From contig JAENRP010000056.1 of the NCBI GenBank assembly GCA_024741835.1, positions 24,359-88,358 of the forward strand: a stretch of DNA of 64,000 bases, in the 5' to 3' direction. The translations under genes were made by a program, and so were the position numbers. Shown piece by piece: positions 1 to 10,895 of the stretch (position 1 is the stretch's first letter; every line of letters begins with the position of its first letter). Source of the stretch: Diplocarpon mali (taxonomy: Eukaryota > Ascomycota > Leotiomycetes > Helotiales > Drepanopezizaceae). The notes beneath the pieces were generated by a model. The model was not told the DNA's origin. It saw nothing but the letters and a program-made list of their open reading frames with translations, and searched no databases.

Positions 1-513
1 GCCGACGGGGAGGCGTGCGGTGATGAATCTCATCGCGGGGCCGGTGAGGCGGAGGGGGAAGAGTTTGTCGGCCGCTGCGTCGCTCTTCATGGCCGATTCG
101 ATGCTGCGAGAGGAGGAGGTTAGTAGCCATATCTCAGGTGCTGGTCGGAGGAGGAGGAGGAGTGGGAGTACAATCATCATATCTCTCCCAGCCCCTACCC
201 CGTCCACGACCCCCAACCCGCGCGGAAGAAGTCACGCGTCCCAAGCGACCGTCGCAAGTAAACAAAGACATCGCCTAGGGAGGGTTCACACTCACTACAT
301 CCTGCACTCCTCTGCGCCCGGAGCCGCCATATCGATCGCCGGCCCAGCCGCCTCGTTCTCTGCGCCGGGAGCTGCGAGCTTGCGCTCAGCGAGGAGGACA
401 CCCAGACGGAACGTGTGCACGAGCGCCGAGAGCAGAGCCTTTTCCACCGATCCAAGGGAGCAGAGCGCGGGGGCTGCTGTCTGGGCTGCGGTCAGCGCAA
501 AGTAGTACGACAT
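1..513 (-). CDS. 5' part of an unrecognised two-or-more-exon gene
   Basis: The gene runs off the left edge of the window, so only its N-terminus is visible. The first exon (513 to 296) opens with MSYYFALTAAQ and is rich in Ala, Leu and Glu. It ends at a strong GTGAGT donor. The intron ends with a textbook branch site and acceptor (GCTACTAAC, then a pyrimidine run and CGCAG), and the second exon starts at 103. The phases match (two bases plus one), and the frame stays open to base 1, reading IESAMKSDAAADKLFPLRLTG. I recognise no family. The short helical, Ala-rich N-terminus could belong to a regulatory or membrane-associated protein, but this is not a functional call. The splice logic is good; the function is unknown. 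Confidence 0.5.
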
Positions 514-1422
514 GTCGTCTTGGGATGGCGAGCTGCAGAGGTGTAGAACTTGTCGAGGGTGCTTTCTGGAGTTCTGAAGGGGAGGAGAGGCTGCCTCTCG
601 CGGGTCGCTGGCGTGGGTAGGCTGGTCTTGTAACCTGAGCAGTGAAGAACGCGAGACTGGTGGTCGGAGCTGGCGAGGGGAATCTGTGTGTTCTTGATGC
701 TCGACGGATTGTCTTGGTGAGCCTGGAGAGCTTACTTCCTGTCGCCGGTGTGGTCAGAGCGTCTACTGTCTAGGTAGGCTAGCAGCTCTTTCTTGACTAA
801 ACAAATTAAGCGAGATCGGAAATACCACCTACTGCTCGTAGATACTTCATACGCCTTCAACAAATTTACTAGAACCCTGCGGATGATAGCTTCGATCTGG
901 AGATGCTGCTCGAGTCACGAGCTGGCTTGACAGGGCTCTTAGGCATGAAAAGCAGAAAGACTACTTCACAGACTCCGAGACTCTTTCTATCGAGTAGAGG
1001 AAGTATCGAAATGCCTTGAGATACCACACTCGTCTGCTACTTAGGGAATAATAGGTGCTGACTGTATACAAGGGAAGTGAAGTGAAGAGGCTTACTTTTG
1101 CCAATCATTCGAGTATAGAGACTTCGGAATCATCTTCAGTAGGCGCTGGTTTGGCTCTAGATATTTGGATATTCTTTGCAGCTCTCCGCACAGATGTTGC
1201 TTAGTGACGTATAAAGGCAGCAGTGTTGTTGTCGCGAGGATTAGGCGTGGACTCTCAAAGCCAGTCCAGCATCACAACCGTCCAGATCTGCCGTGTACTG
1301 CGTCGGGAGTTACAGGAAGAGAAGGGCAGGCTCTTAATACTCCTCTCAGCCTCATAAGAACGTCCACAAGAGCAATCAACCCCACCACCTAACAGACGCG
1401 GTCCGCAGCCAAGCCGTCTACC
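514..1422. other. intergenic region, upstream of the left-edge gene
   Basis: No convincing coding region on either strand. It separates the start of the left-edge gene from the 3' end of the P450 gene, so it should hold the promoter of the former. The open frames here are short and have no splice support. Confidence 0.5.
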
Positions 1423-3192
1423 TCAAACCTCCCTCTTCTTAAACCTAACCATCGGCCCTTCCATGTAACTAGTGAAGTAGCTCTTCATCTCATACTCCCA
1501 CTGCTTCCCCTCCCCAAGCGTTCCAACCCTCTCGAAATCCAACTGCAGAAAGACGTGGGCCATCGTGAGCATCAGCTCCATCAGGGCAAAATTCTTCGCA
1601 ATGCACTGCCTCGGTCCCGCGCTGAACGGAGCCCAGCTACGGCCCAGGATCCTCAACCTCTCCTTCTCGCCATGCTCATCCTTCGTAGGATCGGCGAGCC
1701 AGCGGCTCATGTCCCATTGCGCAGGCTCCGGAAACGCGGACTCGTCGTGATGCAGAGAGAAGATACTCGCTGCGACGTTCAGACCAGCAGCAATAGACTC
1801 GCCTGCAACGCTGAGTCCTGGCTCGGCTTCGCGCCAGAGGGGTTGAGCAGCCACTGGAGAGAGACGCAGAGACTCGTTCAGAGCTGCCCGGAGATAGACG
1901 CAGCTATTCAACACCGGGCCAGCTCGAACTGCCTCGGCGGAGGGGAACGCTGCCCGAACTTCGCCTGCGATCTTCCGATACGCCACCTCGTCGCGCGAGA
2001 GGTAGAAGAAAGTCGCCGCGAGAGAGCTGGCCGTCGTATCGGACCCAGCAATGATGAAATTCGCGCAGTTCCTCCGCACGGCGTCGGCGCTCAGGGCCAG
2101 CTCCCCGCTCTCCTGATCCCGCACGGAGCTGAAGAACGCAAAGACGTCGTTGATACTGGGGTCGGCTTCGCGCGCGGCTCTACTGCTGCTCATCACAGCG
2201 ATCGAGTGTTGCCGCAGGGCTTTCATGCTCCATGTCAGGTGGGGGAGGAAGAGGAGCGCGGTGAGTTCGTGGTAGGTGTGGTGTGGCCAGTAGTGCAGGG
2301 TGCCGACGAGGCGGACGATGGCTTGCACTGCGGAGAGGACGCCTCTGTTGAGAGGAGAGACGAGCAAGTCCCAAGAGGTGGTGAACATGACTTTTGTTAC
2401 GACGTCCGTGGTGAGGTAGGTGCCTAAGCGTTGTCAGTACAGAGTTTGGGGTTTGGGGTTTTAGAAAGTATTGGGTTTTGGCTGAGGCCTTGTCTTACAC
2501 CATAAAGCCATGTTCTTGGGCTCAGTCCAGCCGCCTTGTCCTTCTACGTAGGTCTGAATGCCATTCTCGGAGATCTTGTCAACGAATGTGTTGATGACAG
2601 GAATGAACTTGTGCTCGTGTTCGCGGTTGGCCGTGTCTGAAAATCCTTGCTGAAAGATCTTCTTGTTACGAGCATATTCGGTTTTGTCTTGGATACCGAG
2701 TAGGTTACCTTGGCCGTGAACCATGTAAGACTTGGACTTCTTGACTTTCCTGCCGTTGCCGTAGATATCTGACAAGGTCAGCTGCTACGCTTTGGGTCCG
2801 TCTTGAATCAGAGAATCGGGCTGGTAAGTGACGTACCATGGAAGCCTTCTGGCGAGTTCACGAGGAGACCGTCAGGACGGTACCTAACGAACTTACCTGG
2901 GAATATTAGTACAGTGCCAGATTTCGGACGAGGAACATACCGTATTTCTTGTGACATCTTAGAATGTCCAAGTGCATGCCGCCCGTGTAGGCGTAGTAAG
3001 CGCCGTAGAGACATGTTATCTTGGCAAGAAAAGGCCCTGGATACTTCGCATACGGGTGGAAGTTTAATCTGTATATGCTGAGGACGACAATCTGTACAAG
3101 TGTCGGTTTTGGATCTTGAACGGCGAGGGATAACTCACGTGAGCAAGGAGGTACGACGCAAGCAGCGATACAACATCTCGCCACGTGAACAT
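1423..3192 (-). CDS. cytochrome P450 monooxygenase, five exons, 511 aa
   Basis: Haem-thiolate monooxygenase, probably anchored in the ER membrane. Exons 3192-3139, 3091-2941, 2896-2837, 2768-2499 and 2423-1423 join in frame to 511 codons, the usual length for a fungal microsomal P450. The first exon is a short hydrophobic segment ([18 protein letters not shown]), followed by the Pro-rich hinge ([10 protein letters not shown]). Other hallmarks are the helix C region ([15 protein letters not shown]), the I-helix oxygen-binding motif AGSDTT near residue 304, the ExxR motif (ESLR, about 362) and the haem loop [14 protein letters not shown] with the axial Cys near 452. The position after Cys-Ile is Ala rather than Gly, which also occurs in other fungal P450s. 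The substrate cannot be deduced; the family resembles fungal secondary-metabolism or xenobiotic P450s. Neighbours are an esterase-like gene and a hydroxyacid dehydrogenase, not a synthase. The acceptors show clear branch sites and phases are consistent throughout. Confidence 0.93.
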
Positions 3193-5194
3193 TGTCGTGG
3201 CGAACCTCGTCGGTTGTTCTGGTACGAGTTTTTGGTCAGGATGTGGCTCGAGAATGATCGTGTTCGAGATGTCGTGCAATACCCCTGACGGGGGAACCAC
3301 AGAGCCAAGACTTGATATGGGCAATCCGGACGAGAAAGTATATCAGCTTCCAATCCACCCACGAGATCAATGCTGTAGATACCGCAATCTCTTGTCTCCG
3401 AATCTGTTGATACCTCGCTTGATGTGCTGGTATCCCCAAGAAACCTTGAATACTGGTGGTTTGACCCGGCACGAAAAGGGGCAAGGCTACCTGTCTCATA
3501 GCGAGGTGGAGACATGCAACAACATGGTGAACTTGGAGCATATGCCTTTGTGTTAGGAGAGCAAGTCTTTTACTCGGAATCGGGCAGTTTTAGACAACTG
3601 ACTTTATGAACTCACGCTTTACTCAGAAGGCTATGATTACTAGGAGTAAGTCTTGAATTCAGCACGTGTCTTAAACGTGATGGTAGACACAGATCAAGTT
3701 GCAAACTCTTCATTCTTGCAACTATGACTTCTCCTACCTACCCTAGAAATAATAGAGAATCAAAATAATTCCGGCATCAGTTTTGAGTAGAGCTGAATAG
3801 CAGCTCCCTTGGTCTTGGTTGGCCTTTTGACCTTGCCCTTAGGCGGATGTCATCGCTTTGTCGCTTGGTAGCTGCGTCCTTTGCGCGCTTGCAGCGAACA
3901 ACCCAACCCCTTTTCCACTCTGAAGGCTCTCGTTTTCTCGGGAAAATCAAAAGCCAAATGTGGGCGCAGGCCCAGAGTAAGATACGACCCCCTGTACACC
4001 AGCACGCTGCTAATATTCCATCTAGCCAAGGACTAGCAGACTCGCTGTCTGAAGCTGACGTTGATAATAAGCAGCATATCAAAGAGACGGTTCGCATATC
4101 CATTAGGCGATCTGATGCGATGTATATGGATCGCCTGTAGTAGCCATACAGCATAAGCATCTCATTCCAAATTCTGCCAACATAATTTCAGACTTGAGAT
4201 AGATGAAAGACCACAGCCACAACTGCTACAAGCATCACCAACGCCTACCAAAACCAACCATCATCTTCAACTACTTACCTACGCAGCAAGCCAATAATAT
4301 TTCTGCGGTAAACCCAGACAAGCGAGATGCAGTGATTTATTCAAGTAGCGTGTGAGCGAACAGAACTTTGTTAAAGGTATGCAAACCCAACACCCTCCTT
4401 TCGCAAGCGAGGTTTTTCCAACCAATCCCTCTAGAATCTACATATACCTACTAAGCTCCCAAAAGCAAACTCTAAATTCCTGCGAGCTTACCCTTGTGAC
4501 GGAGCTTTTCCAGGGGCTTACTACTCACTGCTCACGAGCCTTTGTTGGCTACAGAGTCTGTTCATACGCTGGTATCCCCTTCTTTAATATCTCTATGAAC
4601 TAACTCCTGGTGGTATTGCCGCCTGCTAGTGCTTACCTGCTTATTATGTTCCTACTAACTACATTGCGTGAGGTGGAGCGCGCAGAGGAGAGGAGTGGAG
4701 ACTGTTGCTGAGTGTAAGCGTATGGGGCATCTGCGCTGCTAACTCTTACGGTGGGTCTGATGTCTTGAAGATTGTATTTTATATCTAGATCTAGGTCGAT
4801 ACGTGAGCGAGTGCCTACCTGCCCTACCTTACCTACCGACCTCCGTAGGTATCGAAGTTCAACGAGCGAGACTCGCTTCCTAGTGCCCATCTCAATGCCT
4901 GGATTCATATCCAATCATTTACACAACCTCGCGAGATTCAACAATCTAGCGAACATTAGAAGACGCCTATCTTCATACCCGATCTGTCGAGACTTGCCCC
5001 GCCTCGTGATCAAATACAACCCCTCGATTTGCGGTGCGCCTCGCGGTGAGTCAGATACCTATATTTGCAGCTCCAAAATATAGGATTTCTTCTGAAATAG
5101 CGAAATCTTTCCCGCGGCTGACCCATGGGCCATTGGATGTTTCTTTCCTAAGAGTAGAGTATGTACCTATGTATGCGTATGGGCACCTACGAGT
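3193..5194. other. 2-kb gene-free stretch upstream of the P450
   Basis: Both strands carry only short open frames with no protein-like composition or paired splice sites. It should contain the P450 promoter just above 3192 and the 3' region of the esterase-like gene. I see no repeat or RNA gene in it. Confidence 0.5.
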
Positions 5195-6680
5195 TTACTT
5201 CCCGCTCGACCCACAGATCGCGATGAAAGGCGCCATCGCCCCGCCCATGAAGTATCTCCCCGTCTGCACATCATGCACCGCGACCGTTGAGCCAGGAAGC
5301 ACCTGCCCATCATCCTCAACAACCTTCTTCACCGTGTACTCAACCTGCTTACCCCCGTCCCCCATCCCCATCCCCATCCTCCCGCCTTTGCGCCTTCCAC
5401 CCCCCACCTTCCTGATTCTCAATACGGTACTCGGAACCCTGGTTGAAAAAGGGAGTTTCGCACTCTCGAACCATTTGTAAGCAGCCGGCAGCGCCGCGGC
5501 GATGATCTCCCCGTCGGCGTCGACCGAGAGGTTGTCGATTGGGATGCCGGTCTCGATCGTAGCCTCGTGCTGGAGGAGGAGCTCGGCGGTGAGGGAGAAG
5601 ACGGCGATGGAGCCAGAGATGGTCGAGGGGATATAGATGAGGCCGTCCTGGCCTCTTGCTAGGCCATTGGGGAAGAAAAGGCGATGGTGTGGGGTTGCAG
5701 GGTGGCAGGTCGTGCGGTGGCAGTGGGCTGCTGAGCCACCGCCGAGGAGGGGATCGAGGGCTTGTCGCTGGAGCATGTTAGCATTGGTGTTTGTAGTAAG
5801 ATGAGGATTGTGATAATAAGTATGGTGCAGATGTAACACTGGCTCGTTTCCTTTGGCTGTGTTTGTTGACGAGTAAGCGAGCGGGAGCACGTACCCACCC
5901 GACTTTCCCACTGTGCGAATTCGTAAACAAGAACGAATCCTCGCTTACCCACGCCACGCGGTTTGGCGTCTGGATCAACGGATCGGTGTACGTACGCACG
6001 TGACGCATCGTATCCTCGCCGGCTTTCGTCTGGAGCAGCTCAATGGTCGAATTTGCACCTATTTTTCTGGCGTCGAGCGGCGCGCCCGTGATGGCGTCGA
6101 GGGGTGGACGATGGTTGATGAGCAGGATGTGGAGCATATCTGTACGGGGATCAGCGCGAATGGAGAAGCCGTGGAGGTTGAGAGTGCCATCGCCGTAGAT
6201 GTCGGGGAAGTTGGTGAGGGAGAGCCATTTGATGCGCGATGCGAGATGGCCGGGGCCGCGGGTATCGAGGACAGCGATACGGTCTGTGAGGCTTCGGCCA
6301 GAGGCATTGAAGTAATGAATCCTGATGTTTTGTTTAATTGCTATTTCCGTAGTTTCGCTGGCGGGAAGGGAGACTTACGCGGGAAACCATTGAGTACGGC
6401 TATGGGAGTCTGAACAAGCCATATAAAGGTATCCCGTTTTATCGTGCAACCACATGTCCTCGCAGCCTTCCAGCCCTAATTCGTCGATCTTGTCGCATTG
6501 CAGATCTGGGAAATCGTGGATAGACTGAATGGCGCGGCCGTAGCCCAGAGAAACGGATATGAGACGCTTGAAGACGAATTGGTAGAGGATCGCTATCAAG
6601 ACGACGGAGATGATGGCTCCTTTAGAGAGCAGGCTGACTACTGATGAGCTGTTGGCCATCGTGAGGAAATTCGAGCTCAA
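5195..6680 (-). CDS. paraoxonase/arylesterase-like (SMP-30 superfamily) membrane protein, 433 aa
   Basis: Predicted calcium-dependent six-bladed propeller hydrolase (lactonase/arylesterase type). Exons 6680-6379, 6321-5895 and 5767-5195 join in phase to 433 codons. Residues 17-38 form one hydrophobic N-terminal helix, so the enzyme is probably a signal-anchored ER or secretory-pathway protein. Calcium-ligand positions of the paraoxonase family are visible: CED at about 73-75, the Asn of TPNRVAWV, the Asn of FFPNGLARG (about 277) and the Asp-Asn pair of IPIDNLSVDADG (about 321-322). The order matches paraoxonases. A second Met (residue 8) could also be the start. A low-complexity Gly/Lys/Met-rich insert lies near the C-terminus. 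It lies head-to-head with the dehydrogenase gene at 7286, leaving a shared 600-bp promoter region. Substrate unknown; the family call is secure, the precise activity is inferred. Confidence 0.85.
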
Positions 6681-7285
6681 GACAAAGGATATCGTTAAAT
6701 TCGTGTGTATCTCCAGAAATCGATTTGGTTATGGACAAAAGAGTTTATGTGCTTGACGCCAAACATCGATATCAGAATAATATATATGGAAGAGGGGTCA
6801 TGTTTGGCAGCCAGTTCAGCCTCGGCACTGGCCGTAGACAGATTCCAGGCCCGTGATGTGGATGACAACAACAGCAGGTAAATGCAGCCAAGGAATTCAC
6901 AACTATGTAGAGCCATTTGTAGATGTATATCTTCAAGCACACTGAGATGCTGTTCCACAACAAGCTTAATTAAGCTTGAGGACGAAGAGTCAATATGCTA
7001 GTTGTTGACTAGTGCCCCACTATATTAGATACCGAGGTTTGCCGAGCTCGCTATGATTTACCCCGAAGACAACAACGTCGGTCGGTCTCACAACTCCGCA
7101 TTACACAGATCACGAAACTACACCACACCACATCACGCAAACCTGGACCATAGTAGACTAATCCAAGATACGATATTCTCTACTGGCACTCTTTTCTTCT
7201 CCATCAGGCATCGCCAGGCGTCTATTGAGTAGCAGGAATTACGTGTTGCGAGTAATTGACTCTCTAATCCTACTCTAGAACCACC
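6681..7285. promoter_or_regulatory. divergent intergenic region between esterase-like gene and dehydrogenase
   Basis: About 600 bp between two divergent start codons, so it must hold both promoters. I see no coding potential with splice support. No specific regulator site is claimed. Confidence 0.4.
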
Positions 7286-8904
7286 ATGGCAGCGATATCC
7301 GTCAAAGAGGTATCTCATCATAACACACCAGAAGACCTCTGGATAATAGTCAACGACAATATATACGACTTGACGGAGTTTGCTCCAAACCACCCAGGAG
7401 GCGCTGCCAGTATGTGCCCTGGCTACACCTCTACCTACTAACCTTCGACAGTATTTCACCACTACGCCGGCCGCGATGCTTCTGATGCTTACAACAAAAT
7501 TCACCCTCCCTCTCTAATTCAAACCTCCCTCCCTTCCTCCAAACACGTCGGCGTCCTCGATCTCTTGCCGCGACCCGTGGAATACATCAAACCTCCTCCC
7601 CGCCCCTCCCCCTCCAAAGCACCTCTCTCGACCCTCCTCTCAACCCACGACTTCGTCGCCGCAGCGCGCACATCCCTCACGCCGAAAACATGGGCCTTCT
7701 ACTCTTCTGCAGCCACAGACCTGCACACCTTCTCGCGAAACGCCTCCGCCTACAGCGCCATCGGGCTGCGGCCACGGATCCTCGTCGACGTCAGGGCCGT
7801 GGATACGCGCACGCAGATGCTGGGGCAGAGAATGCGCGTGCCGCTATTCTGTGCGCCGGCTGCGATGGCAGGAATGGTGCATCCCGATGGCGAGAAGGGC
7901 ATCGCGCGAGCCTGCAGGAGGGTCGGCATTCCACAGTGCGTATCGACTAACGCGTCGTTTCCCCTCGCTGAGATCTTCCAGTCTGTCTCCGGGCCAGGAC
8001 ATCCTGAGGATTATTACAAGGAGTGGGATGGTTTGCCGATCTTCTTCCAGCTGTACGTCGACAAGCAGCGGGCGAAAAGCGAGGAACTGCTCAAGATCGC
8101 GGGAAAACTAGGGGTGAAATCCATTTTCGTCACAGTCGATGCCCCGGTCCCTGGGAAGAGAGAGGCAGATGAGCGGGTCGCAGCCGATGAATCTCTCTCT
8201 ACGCCCATGAGCGGCGCCCGCGCCAAGAATGACTTCAAAGGCGGTGCCCTGGGCAGGATCATGGGTAGCTACATCGACGCCTCTCTCTCCTGGTCTGACA
8301 TACCCTGGCTGCGCGCGCACACATCTTTACCTGTTGTGCTGAAAGGCGTGCAGACGTATATGGATGTGCTACATGCAGCGGACCTGGGCATCGAAGCTGT
8401 GGTGCTGAGTAACCACGGCGGCAGGAGTCTGGACACGGCGCCAGCGCCGGTACTGCTGCTATTGGAGCTTCAGAGGAATTGTCCAGCGGTATTCGACCGG
8501 CTGGAGGTCTTTGTCGATGGAGGTGTCATGAGGGGAACGGATATATTCAAAGCGCTCTGTCTAGGCGCACGGTGCTGTGGTGTGGGCAGGGGCATCTTGT
8601 ACGGATTAAATTATGGGAGCGAGGGCGTAGAGAAGTATATCGAAAGTAAGTTTGCCGTCACTCTGCTCATTGGCCTGTTTCGCACTTGGATGCTTCCTTT
8701 GGGTATTCAAACTGGAACTCGGAAAGAGGCTGATAATTTAACGCAGTCCTGAAAGACGAGCTTGAGACCACGATGCGGATGATGGGCGTCACGGACCTGA
8801 GCCAAGTGCACCCCGGTTTGCTGAATACCGGCGCGGTTGACCATCTGATTCCGTCTGGAGAGGAGCATCCGTATGCCAAGTGGCGACCGAATGCTAGGAT
8901 GTAG
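7286..8904 (+). CDS. flavocytochrome b2-type L-lactate/2-hydroxyacid dehydrogenase, 491 aa
   Basis: Oxidises an L-2-hydroxy acid (lactate in the best-known members) to the keto acid, passing electrons from FMN to a fused haem domain and then probably to cytochrome c. Exons 7286-7409, 7452-8645 and 8747-8904 join in frame to 491 codons. The ATG sits in a good context (ACCACCATGG). Residues 1-75 are a cytochrome b5 fold with the haem motif HPGG (36-39) and a second His in FHHYAGRDAS. The FMN TIM-barrel follows: FYSSAATD, the FQLYV strand, the active-site Lys in VVLKGV (about 339) and the catalytic His in SNHGGRSLD (about 363). No clear mitochondrial presequence is seen, so the protein may be cytosolic or use an unusual import signal. 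Related enzymes act on mandelate or other hydroxy acids, so substrate is not certain. Confidence 0.9.
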
Positions 8905-10895
8905 AGTTGAAGCTCGAGATTATAATATACTTCACGCGTGTCGCTATCCTTGATTATGCTGGCAGGCCAAGCTAAACGTCTTGCTATTTAGATGGTTCTC
9001 TCAATTTCTCAAGTATACCTTGTGTATATTGCAAGATCTGGTACTTCCGCCAAGCTTTCCAATGGCCCATATCCCTCTTTTGAGCGATAAATCGAGTCCA
9101 GCTGGTTTAAAGGGATGACAGTTGCTTTGTTAAAGTATCGAGGTGCTCCCAAGGTCTGACAAGATCCCGTTGCTGATACTCACAATATTGCAGCTCCCGA
9201 TACATGCCCTCGGAGTTACCGATCGATGGACAGTTCTTACATCTTGCTCCCCGAAAGGCCCGGGAGCCCTTCGTTTTGGAGCTATTTCAGTCCCCAATCC
9301 AATCCACTGATAGCTATGAGATCCCTCAGCCAGATCATGTAAGGAACGCGAGTTTTTCCTCAGAGCTACGGTAAACCCAAGGAATGCCAACCTTGGCTGC
9401 AGTACTCTCCTGTCGATGTTGCGATGTTATCTTCGACAAATAACATAGAGAATATATTTCTTGATAGGTTCCAGAAACTGTACATTTGTAGCCTAGGGCG
9501 GATTCGCTGCAATACTTCTGATGGCGTTTCTTAATTTATTTCGGTTCGCTAAGGAATCTCCGAAGGCCTTTGCGGCAAAGTTGAAATACACTTGAACGTA
9601 TATAATGCATATCTTTAACCCATTCTTTATCATTTATGAAAAAACGGCATTCTTAAAATGCTGAAATGCAGCCTAAACATCCTCCAAACATCAGCTCGAA
9701 CAGGTTTTCCTAGTCTCGCTGCAGCTTGGCTGGGCGTCTAGGCAAGATAGCCCCTGAAACTTACCTTCTTATTTTCCCTATCAGAGCCCTGTAGTAGCAT
9801 ACGATCGACCAAGAACTGAATGTGGAGAAGTTGAAAGGCAATATCAAAATGCTAGAACTGGCCCTGGCTGCCGCTGGAGAGCATGGTGGCCTGGGTCTGG
9901 ATGTGAGAACTCGAGGGCACGATCAGAATGCTAGGAAAACCCAGGGCCTTGATCAAAGCTCAACAAGGCGCTGCGAACTGATTTGAAACCATACTGCTCC
10001 TCCCCTACCCCCCTAAACAACAACAGCATATCAGGTTTACGTCTCGTGCTTCCCCGCCCCAGGAGTGTATCAAGACGAGATAAGCAAAGCCAGAAATCAG
10101 GTATAATCTCTTTTTTTTTCATAAAAAAATATTTTTAAAAAAAAAGCCAATCCAACGTCAGAGTTCTACTTACAGCTTCATGGAAGCTCTAATCTCCGGC
10201 TCAAAAAAATACTTCCAGGCTTTTTCGTCTTCGCTATGAAGGGAGATTAGCGAGCACGGAGACACCAGGGCAGGCACGTAGAGGAATATGCCAAGATATT
10301 GCGACAAGTACACCGCTACGATGTCCAGGCAATCCGCTCGCTCTTCGAGAAACATCAGAAGCGCTTCGCCAACCTGCAGGCTATCCTACGTGAGTTGAAG
10401 ATAGAGACAGTTATTCGAAATCCCGTGAGCGAGAGACGGCGACAGTGTCCCAGGAGCTGCGCATCATGTATAAGGAGCCACTAAGAGGTGGAAACGAGGC
10501 ACTGGGACCTTGGAGTTCTGGATACATGCCGTGGGTACCGTTTGACTGAATATACACCTTGCTCCTTTGTCACTTGTGCGGGTTCACAGTAGATGCCGAG
10601 AAACAAGAGAGATGCTTCGATATAAGACATAAATCGCGCTGCTAATTTGATGCAGTGGAAGCAGGAGGAACGGGGGGAGTGAATGAACAAGACAAGCCGA
10701 AGCAGCTCTGGAAAACGGCGGAGGAGATCAGGTGGTGGGAATGAACCTTGGAGAGGGAACTTGAGGCTTTGGCCACGGAGTTAGCTCTACATACATCTCG
10801 CAGATACCCACAAACCAAAGGCTAGAGCCGAGGGATAAAATGCTACCAGAATCAAATGTAGCGTCTCTCGCAAGCTGTTGTCTTGCTAATCAAGA
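8905..10895. other. 2-kb region between dehydrogenase and F-box gene
   Basis: No gene could be supported. A poly-T/poly-A inverted low-complexity patch lies at about 10110-10143. Around 10300-10480 a short plus-strand frame looks mildly protein-like (containing RSLFEKHQKRFANLQAIL), but it is broken on both sides and has no recognised relatives; it may be a gene fragment. Confidence 0.4.

Noticed and set aside
1555..2427. Long plus-strand open frame of 290 codons
   Set aside because: It lies exactly antisense to the P450 C-terminal exon, which carries all the family motifs; the frame is a shadow of that codon use.
3064..3556. Overlapping frames around the P450 start (for example 3515-3135 minus)
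   Set aside because: The ATG at 3192 followed by a clean donor gives the full-length P450; the longer frames run through the first intron and promoter without conserved sequence.
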